From an uncultured bacterium (GTDB lineage: Bacteria; Bacillota; Clostridia; Peptostreptococcales; Anaerovoracaceae), in contig CAJMLH010000043.1 in the NCBI GenBank assembly GCA_905214195.1, positions 1 through 17,068 of the forward strand: DNA of 17,068 nucleotides. The letters run 5' to 3'. This document shows, piece by piece, positions 1 to 5,732 of the stretch. Below the pieces are notes generated by a model, which saw only the letters and a list, made by a program, of their open reading frames with translations, had not been told where the DNA came from and did no database searches. The first letter of the stretch is position 1. Every line of letters begins with the position of its first letter. Made by a program: the position numbers and the translations under genes.

Positions 1-1
1 A

Positions 2-424
2 GCAGTTGAAACTGCAAAGGCAGAGATGGATAAGGTTAAGACAGATGCAGAACTTAAAGCGGAAGATATTGAAGCGGCTGAAAAAGTTGATGCACTGATA
101 GAGAAAATAGGAGAAGTTACCCTTGAAAGCAAAGATAAAATAGATGAGGCAAGAAAAGCATATGATAATCTTACAGATAACCAAAAGAAGTTGGTAAAAA
201 GCCTGGAAAAACTAAAATCAGCAGAAGATAAATTCGCTAAACTTGTAAACAATGGAAATCCTACCAAGCCTAATGAAAGCGCAAATGACGGAATTGAGTC
301 TATCGATAGAAATGTACCTAAGACTTCTGATCATAATGCATTAGGTATGTGGCTTATGATTTTAGCGGCTGCAACTGTAGGTTTAAGTTCCAGAGGAATT
401 AGAAGAAATAAAAACAATAATTAA
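2..424 (+). CDS. Cell-wall-anchored surface protein, C-terminal part (5' end outside the window)
   Basis: The frame is open from base 2 and the first in-frame ATG (26) has no ribosome binding site, so this is taken as the tail of a longer gene. It contains a charged helical module (about bases 86-250) of the kind repeated in Firmicutes surface proteins: a V-D-A-L-I-E-K-I-G stretch, then IDEARKAYDNLTDNQKKLV. A polar linker follows. The end is a sortase-type sorting signal: VPKTSD at 314-331, a hydrophobic segment (GMWLMILAAATVGL) and a basic tail (RGIRRNKNNN). The protein would be exported and then linked to peptidoglycan by a sortase. The motif departs from LPXTG at its first and last positions (V for L, S for G). 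The ligand or role of the whole protein cannot be judged from this fragment. Confidence is high for a surface anchor and low for any function. Confidence 0.8.
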   Translation, partial: AVETAKAEMDKVKTDAELKAEDIEAAEKVDALIEKIGEVTLESKDKIDEARKAYDNLTDNQKKLVKSLEKLKSAEDKFAKLVNNGNPTKPNESANDGIESIDRNVPKTSDHNALGMWLMILAAATVGLSSRGIRRNKNNN

Positions 425-432
425 GTTTACTG

Positions 433-464
433 TGCGGAGCATATAAAGCTCCGCATTATTTTTT
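433..464 (+). terminator. Rho-independent terminator after the surface-protein gene
   Basis: A perfect 8-bp stem (tgcggagc 433-440 with gctccgca 448-455), a 7-base AT loop and a T-rich tail (456-464) begin 8 bases after the stop codon. Confidence 0.88.
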
Positions 465-473
465 GAAATAGTT

Positions 474-725
474 ATGAAAAATAAAGGGATTAAAAGATTC
501 ACTACGCAAGAAATAATGGAAGCTCAAAGGAAATATGCTTGTATGAATGATAATGAGCTATGTAAAATGATACGGCAAGAAACCTTAAGAAGAGGAAGAC
601 CTCCTAAGGTTAATGAAATCCCGGCATCTAAATACATAAAGAAAAGATTAAGTGTCTGGAACCGTGTTTTGGAAAAGGTGAGAGTTAAAAAACGATCAGT
701 GACATATCTTAGATGCATAGAGTAA
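474..725 (+). CDS. Small protein with a homing-endonuclease-associated-repeat-like motif
   Basis: The frame encodes 83 residues and is very basic. The part from about residue 40 to 71, with GRPPKVNEIPASKYIKKRLS followed by VWNRVLEKV, resembles the homing endonuclease associated repeat: G-R-x-P, then a spacing helix, then I-x-x-R-x-x-x-W-N-x-x-L. That repeat is a small probable DNA-binding unit found beside HNH and LAGLIDADG nucleases and in phage proteins. No nuclease domain is present. The start is uncertain: the ATG at 474 lies 9 bases after the upstream terminator and has no clear Shine-Dalgarno sequence, and the in-frame ATGs at 516 and 543 are alternatives. It may be a remnant of a mobile element or a small DNA-binding protein. 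The motif is recalled from memory, so confidence is moderate. Confidence 0.5.
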   Translation: MKNKGIKRFTTQEIMEAQRKYACMNDNELCKMIRQETLRRGRPPKVNEIPASKYIKKRLSVWNRVLEKVRVKKRSVTYLRCIE

Positions 726-845
726 AGAGAGCGGAAAAGATATACAAGAAAGAAAAACATAAGCAAGAATCATAAATATTTAGTAATATATATTTAAAGG
801 AAAGGAATCTAAGTGACCGTGCATATAAAATAAACAAAAAATTGC

Positions 846-874
846 TTGCACCCGCCATGTAAAAATAGTATAAT
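846..874 (+). promoter_or_regulatory. Sigma-A-type promoter for rpsU-yqeY
   Basis: A TTGCAC -35 element (846-851), a 17-base spacer and a perfect TATAAT -10 element (869-874) lie about 70 bases before rpsU. The transcript should begin near 881. Confidence 0.82.
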
Positions 875-880
875 ATATGC

Positions 881-897
881 GTTATCGGCTTGATAAC
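881..897 (+). promoter_or_regulatory. Stem-loop at the 5' end of the rpsU leader
   Basis: gttatc (881-886) pairs perfectly with gataac (892-897) around a five-base loop, right at the predicted transcript start. A hairpin here could stabilise the mRNA end. Whether S21 binds this leader for feedback control is not visible. The rpsU ribosome binding site (aggaggtga, 930-938) is downstream and unpaired in this structure. Confidence 0.4.
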
Positions 898-945
898 TGT
901 TCACAGGGCTTATAGATTTCATGTCAGTCAGGAGGTGAATCAGGA

Positions 946-1125
946 ATGGCACAAGTAATCGTAAGAGAGAATGAAAGTTTGGAAAGCGCTCTTAAGAGAT
1001 TCAAGAGATCATGCGCAAGAGACGGCGTTATGTCAGAACTCAGAAAAAGAGAGCATTACGAAAAACCAAGCGTAAAGAAAAAGAAAAAATCCGAAGCTGC
1101 AAGAAAAAAGGCTAAGAAATACTAA
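946..1125 (+). CDS. rpsU: 30S ribosomal protein S21
   Basis: This 59-residue protein begins MAQVIVRENESLESALKRF and contains the family signature REHYEKPSVKKKKKSEAARK, followed by a lysine-rich tail. Length and sequence fit the Firmicutes S21 family almost exactly. S21 is a late-assembling small-subunit protein near the anti-Shine-Dalgarno end of 16S rRNA and helps in initiation. A strong aggaggtga lies 7 bases before the ATG. The gene is first in a two-gene operon with yqeY, the usual Firmicutes arrangement, and is driven by the promoter at 846-874. It is certain apart from how it is regulated. Confidence 0.97.
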   Translation: MAQVIVRENESLESALKRFKRSCARDGVMSELRKREHYEKPSVKKKKKSEAARKKAKKY

Positions 1126-1214
1126 TATAGACATGGTCATTCTTAACCGTTAGAATCAGGAGACCGGCAGTTTCCAAAGACTCATTAAAAGGTTTCCGAA
1201 AAGAGGTGATAGAA

Positions 1215-1661
1215 ATGACGATTAAAGAAAGACTCATGGCCGATTTTAAAGAAGCCATGAAAGCTAAGGACGAAATCGCTAAGAATACAATCAGTTTCGC
1301 CAGAGCTGCCATCAAGCAGTATGAGGTGGATAACAGAGAAGAACTTAGTGACGAGGGCATCGTGGCCGTTTTATCAAAACAGGTCAAAATGAGAAAAGAT
1401 GCACTTGCTGATTTTGAAAAAGCCGGAAGAACAGATTTAGCAGAATCATATAAAGCCGAGATAGAAATCTTGAACAGATATTTGCCTGAGCAGCTTTCTG
1501 AAGATAAAATTCTTGAAGCAGTTAAAGAAACTGCTGCTGAATTGGGAATAGAAAGCGGCAAGCAGAATATGGGCAAGCTTATGGGTCCTGTCATGGCAAA
1601 GCTTAAAGGCCGAGCAGACGGCAACGCTGTAAAAAAGGTTGTTATGGACTTTTTGGGATAG
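1215..1661 (+). CDS. yqeY: GatB/YqeY domain protein
   Basis: The product has 148 residues, the same length as Bacillus YqeY. It is predicted to be all helical, with the YqeY features of an N-terminal KERLMADFKEAMKAKD helix, the mid-protein EILNRYLPEQLSE segment, and a C-terminal half ending VKKVVMDFLG. The family shares a fold with the tail of the GatB subunit of tRNA-dependent amidotransferase and is presumed to bind tRNA, but its cellular role is unsettled. The ATG at 1215 is chosen over an in-frame GTG at 1206 because agaggtg (1202-1208) is correctly placed for 1215. The gene follows rpsU by 89 bases, as in most Firmicutes, and is closed by the hairpin at 1670-1707. Confidence 0.93.
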   Translation: MTIKERLMADFKEAMKAKDEIAKNTISFARAAIKQYEVDNREELSDEGIVAVLSKQVKMRKDALADFEKAGRTDLAESYKAEIEILNRYLPEQLSEDKILEAVKETAAELGIESGKQNMGKLMGPVMAKLKGRADGNAVKKVVMDFLG

Positions 1662-1669
1662 ATGAAAGA

Positions 1670-1707
1670 AAGGCTCTTCGCCATTGCGGCGGGGAGCCTT
1701 ATTTGTT
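1670..1707 (+). terminator. Long hairpin between yqeY and moaC, probable partial terminator
   Basis: A 13-bp stem with two G-T pairs (1670-1682 with 1688-1700) encloses a five-base loop and is followed by a weak T tract (atttgtt). moaC's ribosome binding site begins almost immediately after it, leaving no room for a promoter. Some read-through, or a promoter inside yqeY, must feed moaC. Confidence 0.7.
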
Positions 1708-1718
1708 AGGAGAGTGAA

Positions 1719-2207
1719 ATGGGATTCAGTCATTTGGACATGGACGGAAGAGCCATTATGGTGGATGTGACGGAAAAGGTTGATACCTTTCGTATGGCAG
1801 AAGCAAAAGGAAGCATCAGAGTAAATGAAAAAGTTTTTGAAGCTATAAAAAGGGGAGAATCGTCAAAAGGCGATATACTTGCGGTGGCAACAACTGCCGG
1901 GATTATGGCTGCCAAAAAGACATGGGAACTTATACCCATGTGTCATCAAATCCCCATAGGAAGCTACTCAATAACCTTTGAACTTTCGGATGATGAAAGG
2001 GTCATATCATGTATATGCAAAGTAAAGACGCTTGGAAAAACAGGTGCTGAAATGGAAGCACTGACAGGTGTTTCGACATCTCTTTTGACTGTATATGATA
2101 TGTGTAAATCCATGGATAAGTTTATGGAAATTACAGATATCCACCTTGTTAAAAAAACAGGGGGAAAAAGCGGAACCATTATAAATGAGAGGTATGGAGA
2201 TGTTTAA
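1719..2207 (+). CDS. moaC: Cyclic pyranopterin monophosphate synthase MoaC
   Basis: The 162-residue product carries the MoaC hallmarks: an N-terminal MVDVTEK segment, the M-C-H motif at 74-76, the K-T-G-A-E-M-E-A-L-T-G-V-S stretch, and the Y-D-M-C-K motif with Asp127 and Lys130, which correspond to the catalytic Asp/Lys pair of E. coli MoaC. The enzyme converts 3',8-cyclo-7,8-dihydro-GTP, made by MoaA, into cyclic pyranopterin monophosphate, the second committed step of molybdenum cofactor synthesis, in the cytosol. The taggagag ribosome binding site fits the ATG at 1719. The gene overlaps the following mog gene by 8 bases, implying coupled translation. moaA, moaE, moeA and molybdate transport genes are not in the window, so the rest of the pathway must lie elsewhere. 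Confidence 0.95.
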   Translation: MGFSHLDMDGRAIMVDVTEKVDTFRMAEAKGSIRVNEKVFEAIKRGESSKGDILAVATTAGIMAAKKTWELIPMCHQIPIGSYSITFELSDDERVISCICKVKTLGKTGAEMEALTGVSTSLLTVYDMCKSMDKFMEITDIHLVKKTGGKSGTIINERYGDV

Positions 2208-2706
2208 AACTGCGATTATAACGGTTAGCGACAAGGGAGCAGCCGGACTGAGAAAAGACGAAAGCGGGCCTGTTATAAAAGAAATAATAGAAAAAGAAGC
2301 AGCCGAGTTTTGCCGTGTGGATAAGATGCTTATTCTTCCCGATGAACCGGAGGAACTAAAGCATGTTCTTGTAAAAATGAGCGATTCAGACGGTATGGAT
2401 TTGATTTTAACTACCGGCGGAACCGGATTATCACCAAGAGACACTACTCCTGAGGCAACGATGCAGATTGCTGACAGGATAGTTCCGGGCATAGCGGAAT
2501 ATATGAGAGCAAAGTCTATGGAAATCACTCCCAACGCAATGTTGTCAAGGGGAGTGGCAGTAGTAAGGAAAAACACTTTGATAATCAATCTTCCCGGAAG
2601 CCCCAAGGCAGCTAAAGAGAACCTTGAGGCGATACTTCCTGCACTTAGACATGGACTTGAAATTCTCACAGGGCAAAGTAACGAGTGCGGAAGAGACGGA
2701 GCATAA
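2200..2706 (+). CDS. mog: MogA/MoaB-family molybdopterin adenylyltransferase
   Basis: The start at 2200 is preferred over in-frame ATGs at 2185 and 2194 because gagagg (2187-2192) sits 7 bases before it. This gives 168 residues, a normal size for MogA/MoaB. The molybdopterin-binding fold is shown by TTGGTGLSPRD (71-81), followed by T-T-P-E-A-T, and by NLPGSPKA (about 130-137). Members adenylate molybdopterin before molybdenum insertion; some MoaB proteins have lost this activity, and sequence reading alone cannot decide which this is. The gene overlaps moaC by 8 bases. A strong terminator follows at 2775-2811, so moaC-mog ends here as a transcription unit. Confidence 0.92.
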   Translation: MFKTAIITVSDKGAAGLRKDESGPVIKEIIEKEAAEFCRVDKMLILPDEPEELKHVLVKMSDSDGMDLILTTGGTGLSPRDTTPEATMQIADRIVPGIAEYMRAKSMEITPNAMLSRGVAVVRKNTLIINLPGSPKAAKENLEAILPALRHGLEILTGQSNECGRDGA

Positions 2707-2774
2707 GCGACAATTTATATTAGTGACCCTATGGCAAATGCTTTAGCAGAGCATAGTCTAAACAATAATAAGTG

Positions 2775-2811
2775 AGAAAGAGGCGGCATAAGTCGCCTCT
2801 TTCTTGTTGTT
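2775..2811 (+). terminator. Rho-independent terminator after mog
   Basis: An 11-bp perfect stem (agaaagaggcg 2775-2785 with cgcctctttct 2794-2804), an 8-base loop and the T-rich tail tgttgtt. Confidence 0.88.
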
Positions 2812-3044
2812 AGACGGACTGACGGCTTTAAGTCTGCGGCATAACTTTATGATGTGCATTGAACTTGTATGAACTGTACCCAATGGTGAGAAATTGTATG
2901 AGCTGCGTGCTATGCCTCATGGTGTGGAGTTGTTGGCTGAGTCTGCGATTTTCGGCGGAATAGCCAATAAATCACTGCCTGAGTCAGTCGAAAATTGTCG
3001 CAAAATGTCGTTCATTGGCTGATTTCAAAACTTCACCTTGCCGA

Positions 3045-3072
3045 GCCAACATTTTTTGCAAAAAATGTTGGC
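3045..3072. repeat. 28-bp perfect palindrome
   Basis: gccaacattttttg and its exact reverse complement abut with no spacer, so every base from 3045 to 3072 has its partner. As RNA it would make a hairpin with arms of about 12 bp and a tight loop, but no T tract follows, so it is not a standard terminator. It could be an operator, a cruciform-forming site or a remnant of a mobile element. Confidence 0.85.
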
Positions 3073-3167
3073 CTCATCGCTTCAAACAGAAAAAATAGCC
3101 AATATCGCCATGTGACAATATTGAGCAAACAATTGATTATTTATTGAATTTTCATAAATCAAAATAC

Positions 3168-3185
3168 TTGTTGAAAAAATAACAA
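3168..3185. promoter_or_regulatory. Rex-like operator, copy A
   Basis: ttgttgaaaaaataacaa matches the redox-repressor Rex consensus TTGTTAA-N4-TTAACAA at 12 of 14 defined positions, and the same 18 bases recur at 4544-4561. Rex is an NADH/NAD-responsive repressor in Gram-positive bacteria. The identification rests on remembered consensus only, and no rex gene is in the window. Confidence 0.4.
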
Positions 3186-3263
3186 ACATGTGGCATGTTT
3201 AGTTTAACAGGGGACAGTTATATTATTATTTATTATCGGCTGCTTTTGGAACGCCGCAAAAAA

Positions 3264-3285
3264 TTTTTGAAAAATTTTTCAAAAA
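3264..3285. repeat. 22-bp perfect AT-rich palindrome
   Basis: The sequence tttttgaaaaa is followed directly by its own reverse complement. With the adjoining A run it forms strongly phased A/T tracts about 120 bases before the secreted-protein gene. It could be a bent-DNA or regulatory element. Confidence 0.6.
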
Positions 3286-3405
3286 ATGTGTAACAAAACG
3301 AAGATATTTCCGTATAAGAAGTAAAAGGGGAATTAGATATAATTGAATAGGTTACCTTTGACAAGGTTTTTATAAACTCTTTGAGAAGTTGAAAGGAGAA
3401 ATACG

Positions 3406-4065
3406 ATGAAAATGATTAAAAGCAAAAGAACTGTAAGTTTTATTGTGTGTTTCGTGTTTGTATTTACTTGTCTTTCAATACCTGCTTATGCCGGAACGCA
3501 AGATGAAGATTTCAAAGAACAGGGAGTATCAGTTTTGCCTGAGCCAACAAAAGCCGATAGGCTTGCCGAAAGCGAGGTGATGGATTTTCCTGAAATGATA
3601 GTCCATTATGCTACATTCAAAGATATGAGTTATGCGAATGCCGTTAATAATCTTCCGGCGGATGTGAAGCAAAGATTTCTTGATGGGACACCCGGCTATG
3701 TTGCAAAGTCCATAGAGCTTAATGTTACAGACGAGTATAAGCCGACTATTGACTGTTATTGCGAGGTTGAGGCTTTGGAAAATGGTTCTTACAGAATTAC
3801 TTCAATATATCATGTGGAGCTTGTAAGAGGTTATGGCAAGGAGTTAAAGGATTTTGCCGGGACATTGAAAGTGTGGCTTAGAGAAGCAAACGGTATAGAG
3901 TATTCGATAAACGGCGATTTTTGCAATGACGGTAGCCTGTCTGTAAACAGTGCAATAACCAAGACATTGGCAGTAGGGGACAGCGCAATGATAAACTTTA
4001 ATGCTCCGGTATCAGGCACAAATTACAAGTATTTCTATGAACATAAAACCGAGTATTTCAGCTAA
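3406..4065 (+). CDS. Secreted protein of unknown function
   Basis: The 219-residue product has a clear Sec signal peptide: a basic start (KMIKSKR), a hydrophobic core (about 10-25) and a type I signal-peptidase site after A-Y-A at 27-29. The mature part, about 190 residues, is mostly polar and looks beta-rich, with alternating strands such as YCEVEALENGSYRITSIYHV and KVWLREANGIEYSINGDF, and only a few cysteines. I do not recognise the family. There is no lipobox, sorting signal or C-terminal membrane helix, so it is probably released or loosely wall-associated. The ribosome binding site (aaggag) fits the ATG at 3406. A four-helix membrane protein follows after 23 bases, and the two are probably co-transcribed. 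The Rex-like site lies about 220 bases upstream. Confidence 0.8.
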   Translation: MKMIKSKRTVSFIVCFVFVFTCLSIPAYAGTQDEDFKEQGVSVLPEPTKADRLAESEVMDFPEMIVHYATFKDMSYANAVNNLPADVKQRFLDGTPGYVAKSIELNVTDEYKPTIDCYCEVEALENGSYRITSIYHVELVRGYGKELKDFAGTLKVWLREANGIEYSINGDFCNDGSLSVNSAITKTLAVGDSAMINFNAPVSGTNYKYFYEHKTEYFS

Positions 4066-4088
4066 AAGAGGAAATGAGAGGTGTAATT

Positions 4089-4460
4089 ATGAACATTAAA
4101 AAATTTTCATGGGAAGAAAAATTTGTGATGGTTATCATCATTTTGGCTATTGCCGCCTTGTTAATACCTGCGTTTGATTTCATAAGAACTTGGGTGCTTA
4201 GATTTGGAGGAGGTGTTGGAATTGCAGGATGTATATATATATTACTTTATACAGCTGCGTTCCGAAAAGGCGTCAAAAATGTGCAATTGAAGATAGGCGC
4301 AGTAATCAGCTTGTTGTTTTTCATAAGCGAATGGATATATTTTACGGCAGTCTCGAGACCATCGGGAACACTCCCAACTGTTTATCTTCTGGCTGCGAGC
4401 GTGCTTCTACTATTTTGGATAATGATTTTAGGACAAAAATATCGTAAAAACAAAGAATAA
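4089..4460 (+). CDS. Small four-helix integral membrane protein, unknown function
   Basis: The start at 4089 is chosen over the ATG at 4074 because agaggtg (4077-4083) is properly spaced only for 4089, giving 123 residues. Four hydrophobic segments are visible, at about residues 12-32, 38-58, 68-85 and 95-114, with short basic connectors (F-R-K-G-V-K) and a basic cytoplasmic tail (KYRKNKE). No catalytic or transport motif is recognisable. It lies 23 bases after the secreted-protein gene in the same direction, so the pair may work together, for example as a secreted factor with its membrane partner. This is only an inference from adjacency. Confidence 0.75.
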   Translation: MNIKKFSWEEKFVMVIIILAIAALLIPAFDFIRTWVLRFGGGVGIAGCIYILLYTAAFRKGVKNVQLKIGAVISLLFFISEWIYFTAVSRPSGTLPTVYLLAASVLLLFWIMILGQKYRKNKE

Positions 4461-4469
4461 CCAAACAAT

Positions 4470-4507
4470 GGCCCTGTATTTATGCTCTTATATATAAATG
4501 CAGGGCC
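4470..4507. terminator. Hairpin after the membrane-protein gene
   Basis: A 14-bp stem with one G-T pair (4470-4483 with 4494-4507) and a ten-base loop begins 10 bases after the stop codon. No U tract follows on the plus strand, so it may act as an mRNA 3'-end stabiliser or weak terminator. Confidence 0.55.
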
Positions 4508-4543
4508 GGCATCACTAAAAAATTTCGCTGATTTCAAAAATAT

Positions 4544-4575
4544 TTGTTGAAAAAATAACAAATATGTGATATATA
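4544..4575 (+). promoter_or_regulatory. Rex-like operator copy B overlapping a probable promoter
   Basis: The 18 bases at 4544-4561 are identical to the site at 3168-3185, and the similarity extends to about 31 bases with two differences. They overlap a -35 element TTGAAA (4547-4552) that is 17 bases from TATATA (4570-4575). A repressor on this site would block the promoter. The gene in front is the 33-codon ORF at 4632. Confidence 0.45.
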
Positions 4576-4631
4576 TGTATATATTAGAGGTATTGCCGTT
4601 GCTGCTTTTGCAGAATGGAAAGGGGAAAGAG

Positions 4632-4733
4632 ATGGATAAGCGTATTAGTGAAAGAATGAAGATGGGCATATATGTTTTGGCATTGTGTTCGGCGGTACTG
4701 GCTGTATTTTCGGTAGGAAGCTATCTTCTTTAA
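4632..4733 (+). CDS. Candidate 33-residue single-helix membrane protein
   Basis: The frame encodes a short basic start (MDKRISERMK) and then one uninterrupted hydrophobic segment (about residues 11-33) that runs to the stop codon. aagggg lies about 7 bases before the ATG, a promoter-like sequence lies about 57 bases upstream, and a terminator follows at 4794-4823, so it has all the parts of an expressed unit. No family is recognised. It could be a small membrane regulator or toxin-like peptide, or chance. The remainder of 4461-4821 holds only the hairpin, the operator and the terminator listed separately. Confidence 0.45.
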   Translation: MDKRISERMKMGIYVLALCSAVLAVFSVGSYLL

Positions 4734-4793
4734 CGCAAGACAGGGGCATTCTGTATCCCATGCGGTCGATTTGAATGAGGGATACAAAATCAA

Positions 4794-4830
4794 AAAATTC
4801 GGATGAATTGTCATCCGAATTTTATTTTTT
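4794..4830. terminator. Bidirectional terminator between the 33-residue ORF and the PHP phosphatase gene
   Basis: A 13-bp perfect stem (4794-4806 with 4811-4823) has a four-base loop. It is followed by attttttt-like T runs on the plus strand and, reading the other way, by T runs opposite the A tract at about 4783-4797. It overlaps the stop codon of the minus-strand gene. Confidence 0.85.
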
Positions 4831-5628
4831 GACGAAGCATACATCAGGATAAGAAAGCTCGTCAAAGCCGCATAGCTTTGCCAGCCTCAATGCGTCTTTA
4901 AAGGCAAAATCCACAGTATCAACTGCATGGGTATCTGCCGAGATTATAACCTTTCCGCCGCCTGCCTTGATTTTTTTTAAGATAGCTTCCGACGGATAAG
5001 GCGTGGTTCTGTATCCCTTAGACATAGCTCCCGTATTGATTTCAAAGACTGCACCGCTTGGAATCAGACGCTTCAAAGCCTTGTCAACCGCAGCCTCATA
5101 ACGAGGGTGACGCTCATCGAACATCGGCTCTTGTTCGTTGAATTTGGTTATAAGGTCAAAATGGCCTATGATATTGCATCCTGTTTTTTCTGCAACACGA
5201 GATTCCTCTTCAAAGTAATCCTCAGCCATGGAAAGAAAATCTCCGCCGTAATATTTTTCACATGCATCTGCCAGAAGCTCGGCGCTGTAATCGGCATATA
5301 TGTATTTGTCATAATTTTTGTTGTAAAAAGCATGGACTGAGCCTATTGCGTAATCATAGCAGTTAATTGGCTGATTGGAGAAGAAGTCCTGCTCAACGCC
5401 GCAGAGAATTTTAATCTTGGATTTGTATTTTTCAGCGAGAGCCTTTACAGTGCGCTTGTACTCCTTTGTACCCTCAAGGCTCATGCAGTAACTCTCATCA
5501 AATGGCGTATAACTGTGACCGGAAAATCCAAAGACATCAAAGCCATGTTCTATGGCTGACTCTATCATCTCTTCAGCCGAATTTTTTCCGTCACAGAAAG
5601 TAGTGTGGGAGTGAAGATTTATTTTCAT
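4822..5628 (-). CDS. hisJ: PHP-family histidinol-phosphatase-type phosphoesterase
   Basis: The 268-residue product matches the length of Bacillus HisJ and shows the ordered PHP-domain metal motifs: N-L-H-S-H (His6, His8), G-F-S-G-H-S (His38), G-V-E-Q-D (Glu79), G-S-V-H (His99), G-H-F-D-L (His156, Asp158) and S-A-D-T-H (Asp232, His234). These bind a trinuclear metal centre. HisJ/HisK enzymes hydrolyse L-histidinol phosphate to histidinol, the penultimate part of histidine synthesis. No other his gene is nearby, so a different phosphomonoester substrate cannot be excluded. The ribosome binding site aggaggtg lies 6 bases before the start. The gene runs against its neighbours and has its own promoter (5650-5678). 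Confidence 0.85.
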   Translation of the reverse strand: MKINLHSHTTFCDGKNSAEEMIESAIEHGFDVFGFSGHSYTPFDESYCMSLEGTKEYKRTVKALAEKYKSKIKILCGVEQDFFSNQPINCYDYAIGSVHAFYNKNYDKYIYADYSAELLADACEKYYGGDFLSMAEDYFEEESRVAEKTGCNIIGHFDLITKFNEQEPMFDERHPRYEAAVDKALKRLIPSGAVFEINTGAMSKGYRTTPYPSEAILKKIKAGGGKVIISADTHAVDTVDFAFKDALRLAKLCGFDELSYPDVCFVKK

Positions 5629-5649
5629 AATGACACCTCCTAATATTAA

Positions 5650-5678
5650 ATTTTACTTTTGCAGAGGAAAAAAGTCAA
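5650..5678 (-). promoter_or_regulatory. Sigma-A-type promoter for the PHP phosphatase gene
   Basis: On the minus strand TTGACT (5678-5673) is separated by 17 bases from TAAAAT (5655-5650). The leader would be about 15 bases long, with the aggaggtg ribosome binding site inside it. No equally good promoter is visible on the plus strand for the divergent MOSC gene. Confidence 0.75.
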
Positions 5679-5732
5679 TAATTGTGATACAATATCAAAC
5701 TGAGATAAACATTGAAATATGGGGACAGAATA

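Larger units (their letters stand above)
2812..3405. other. Non-coding stretch with palindromes and an operator-like site
   Basis: About 600 bases carry no convincing gene. The stretch holds a 28-bp perfect palindrome (3045-3072), a Rex-like operator (3168-3185) followed by the 17-bp inverted repeat aaacatg-tgg-catgttt (3184-3200), and a 22-bp perfect AT palindrome (3264-3285). The words agccaat and attggct recur in both orientations between 2933 and 3104, which hints at RNA secondary structure or a decayed repeat element. An isolated TATAAT (3338-3343) lies before the gene at 3406 but has no good -35 partner. The only open frame (2912-3022, 36 codons) lacks a ribosome binding site. Confidence 0.55.

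Noticed and set aside
1112..1684. 190-codon minus-strand frame opposite yqeY
   Set aside because: It is the antisense shadow of yqeY, with a serine/alanine-rich low-complexity translation and no binding site.
2007..2669. 220-codon minus-strand frame opposite moaC and mog
   Set aside because: It covers two certain genes in antisense, has no family resemblance and no initiation signals.
2895..3022. Open frame of about 41 codons (from a TTG at 2895, or ATG at 2912) with a protein-like translation containing L-R-A-M-P-H-G-V-E-L-L
   Set aside because: It has no ribosome binding site at a fitting distance, no recognised family, and lies in the structured non-coding stretch. It may be a decayed gene fragment but there is not enough to call it.
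3358..3376. TTGACA followed by TATAAA before the 3406 gene
   Set aside because: The spacing is only about 7 bases, far too short for a sigma-A promoter.
2812..3405. CRISPR array or insertion sequence in the long intergenic stretch
   Set aside because: There are no regularly spaced direct repeats, no transposase frame and no matching terminal inverted repeats; only isolated palindromes.
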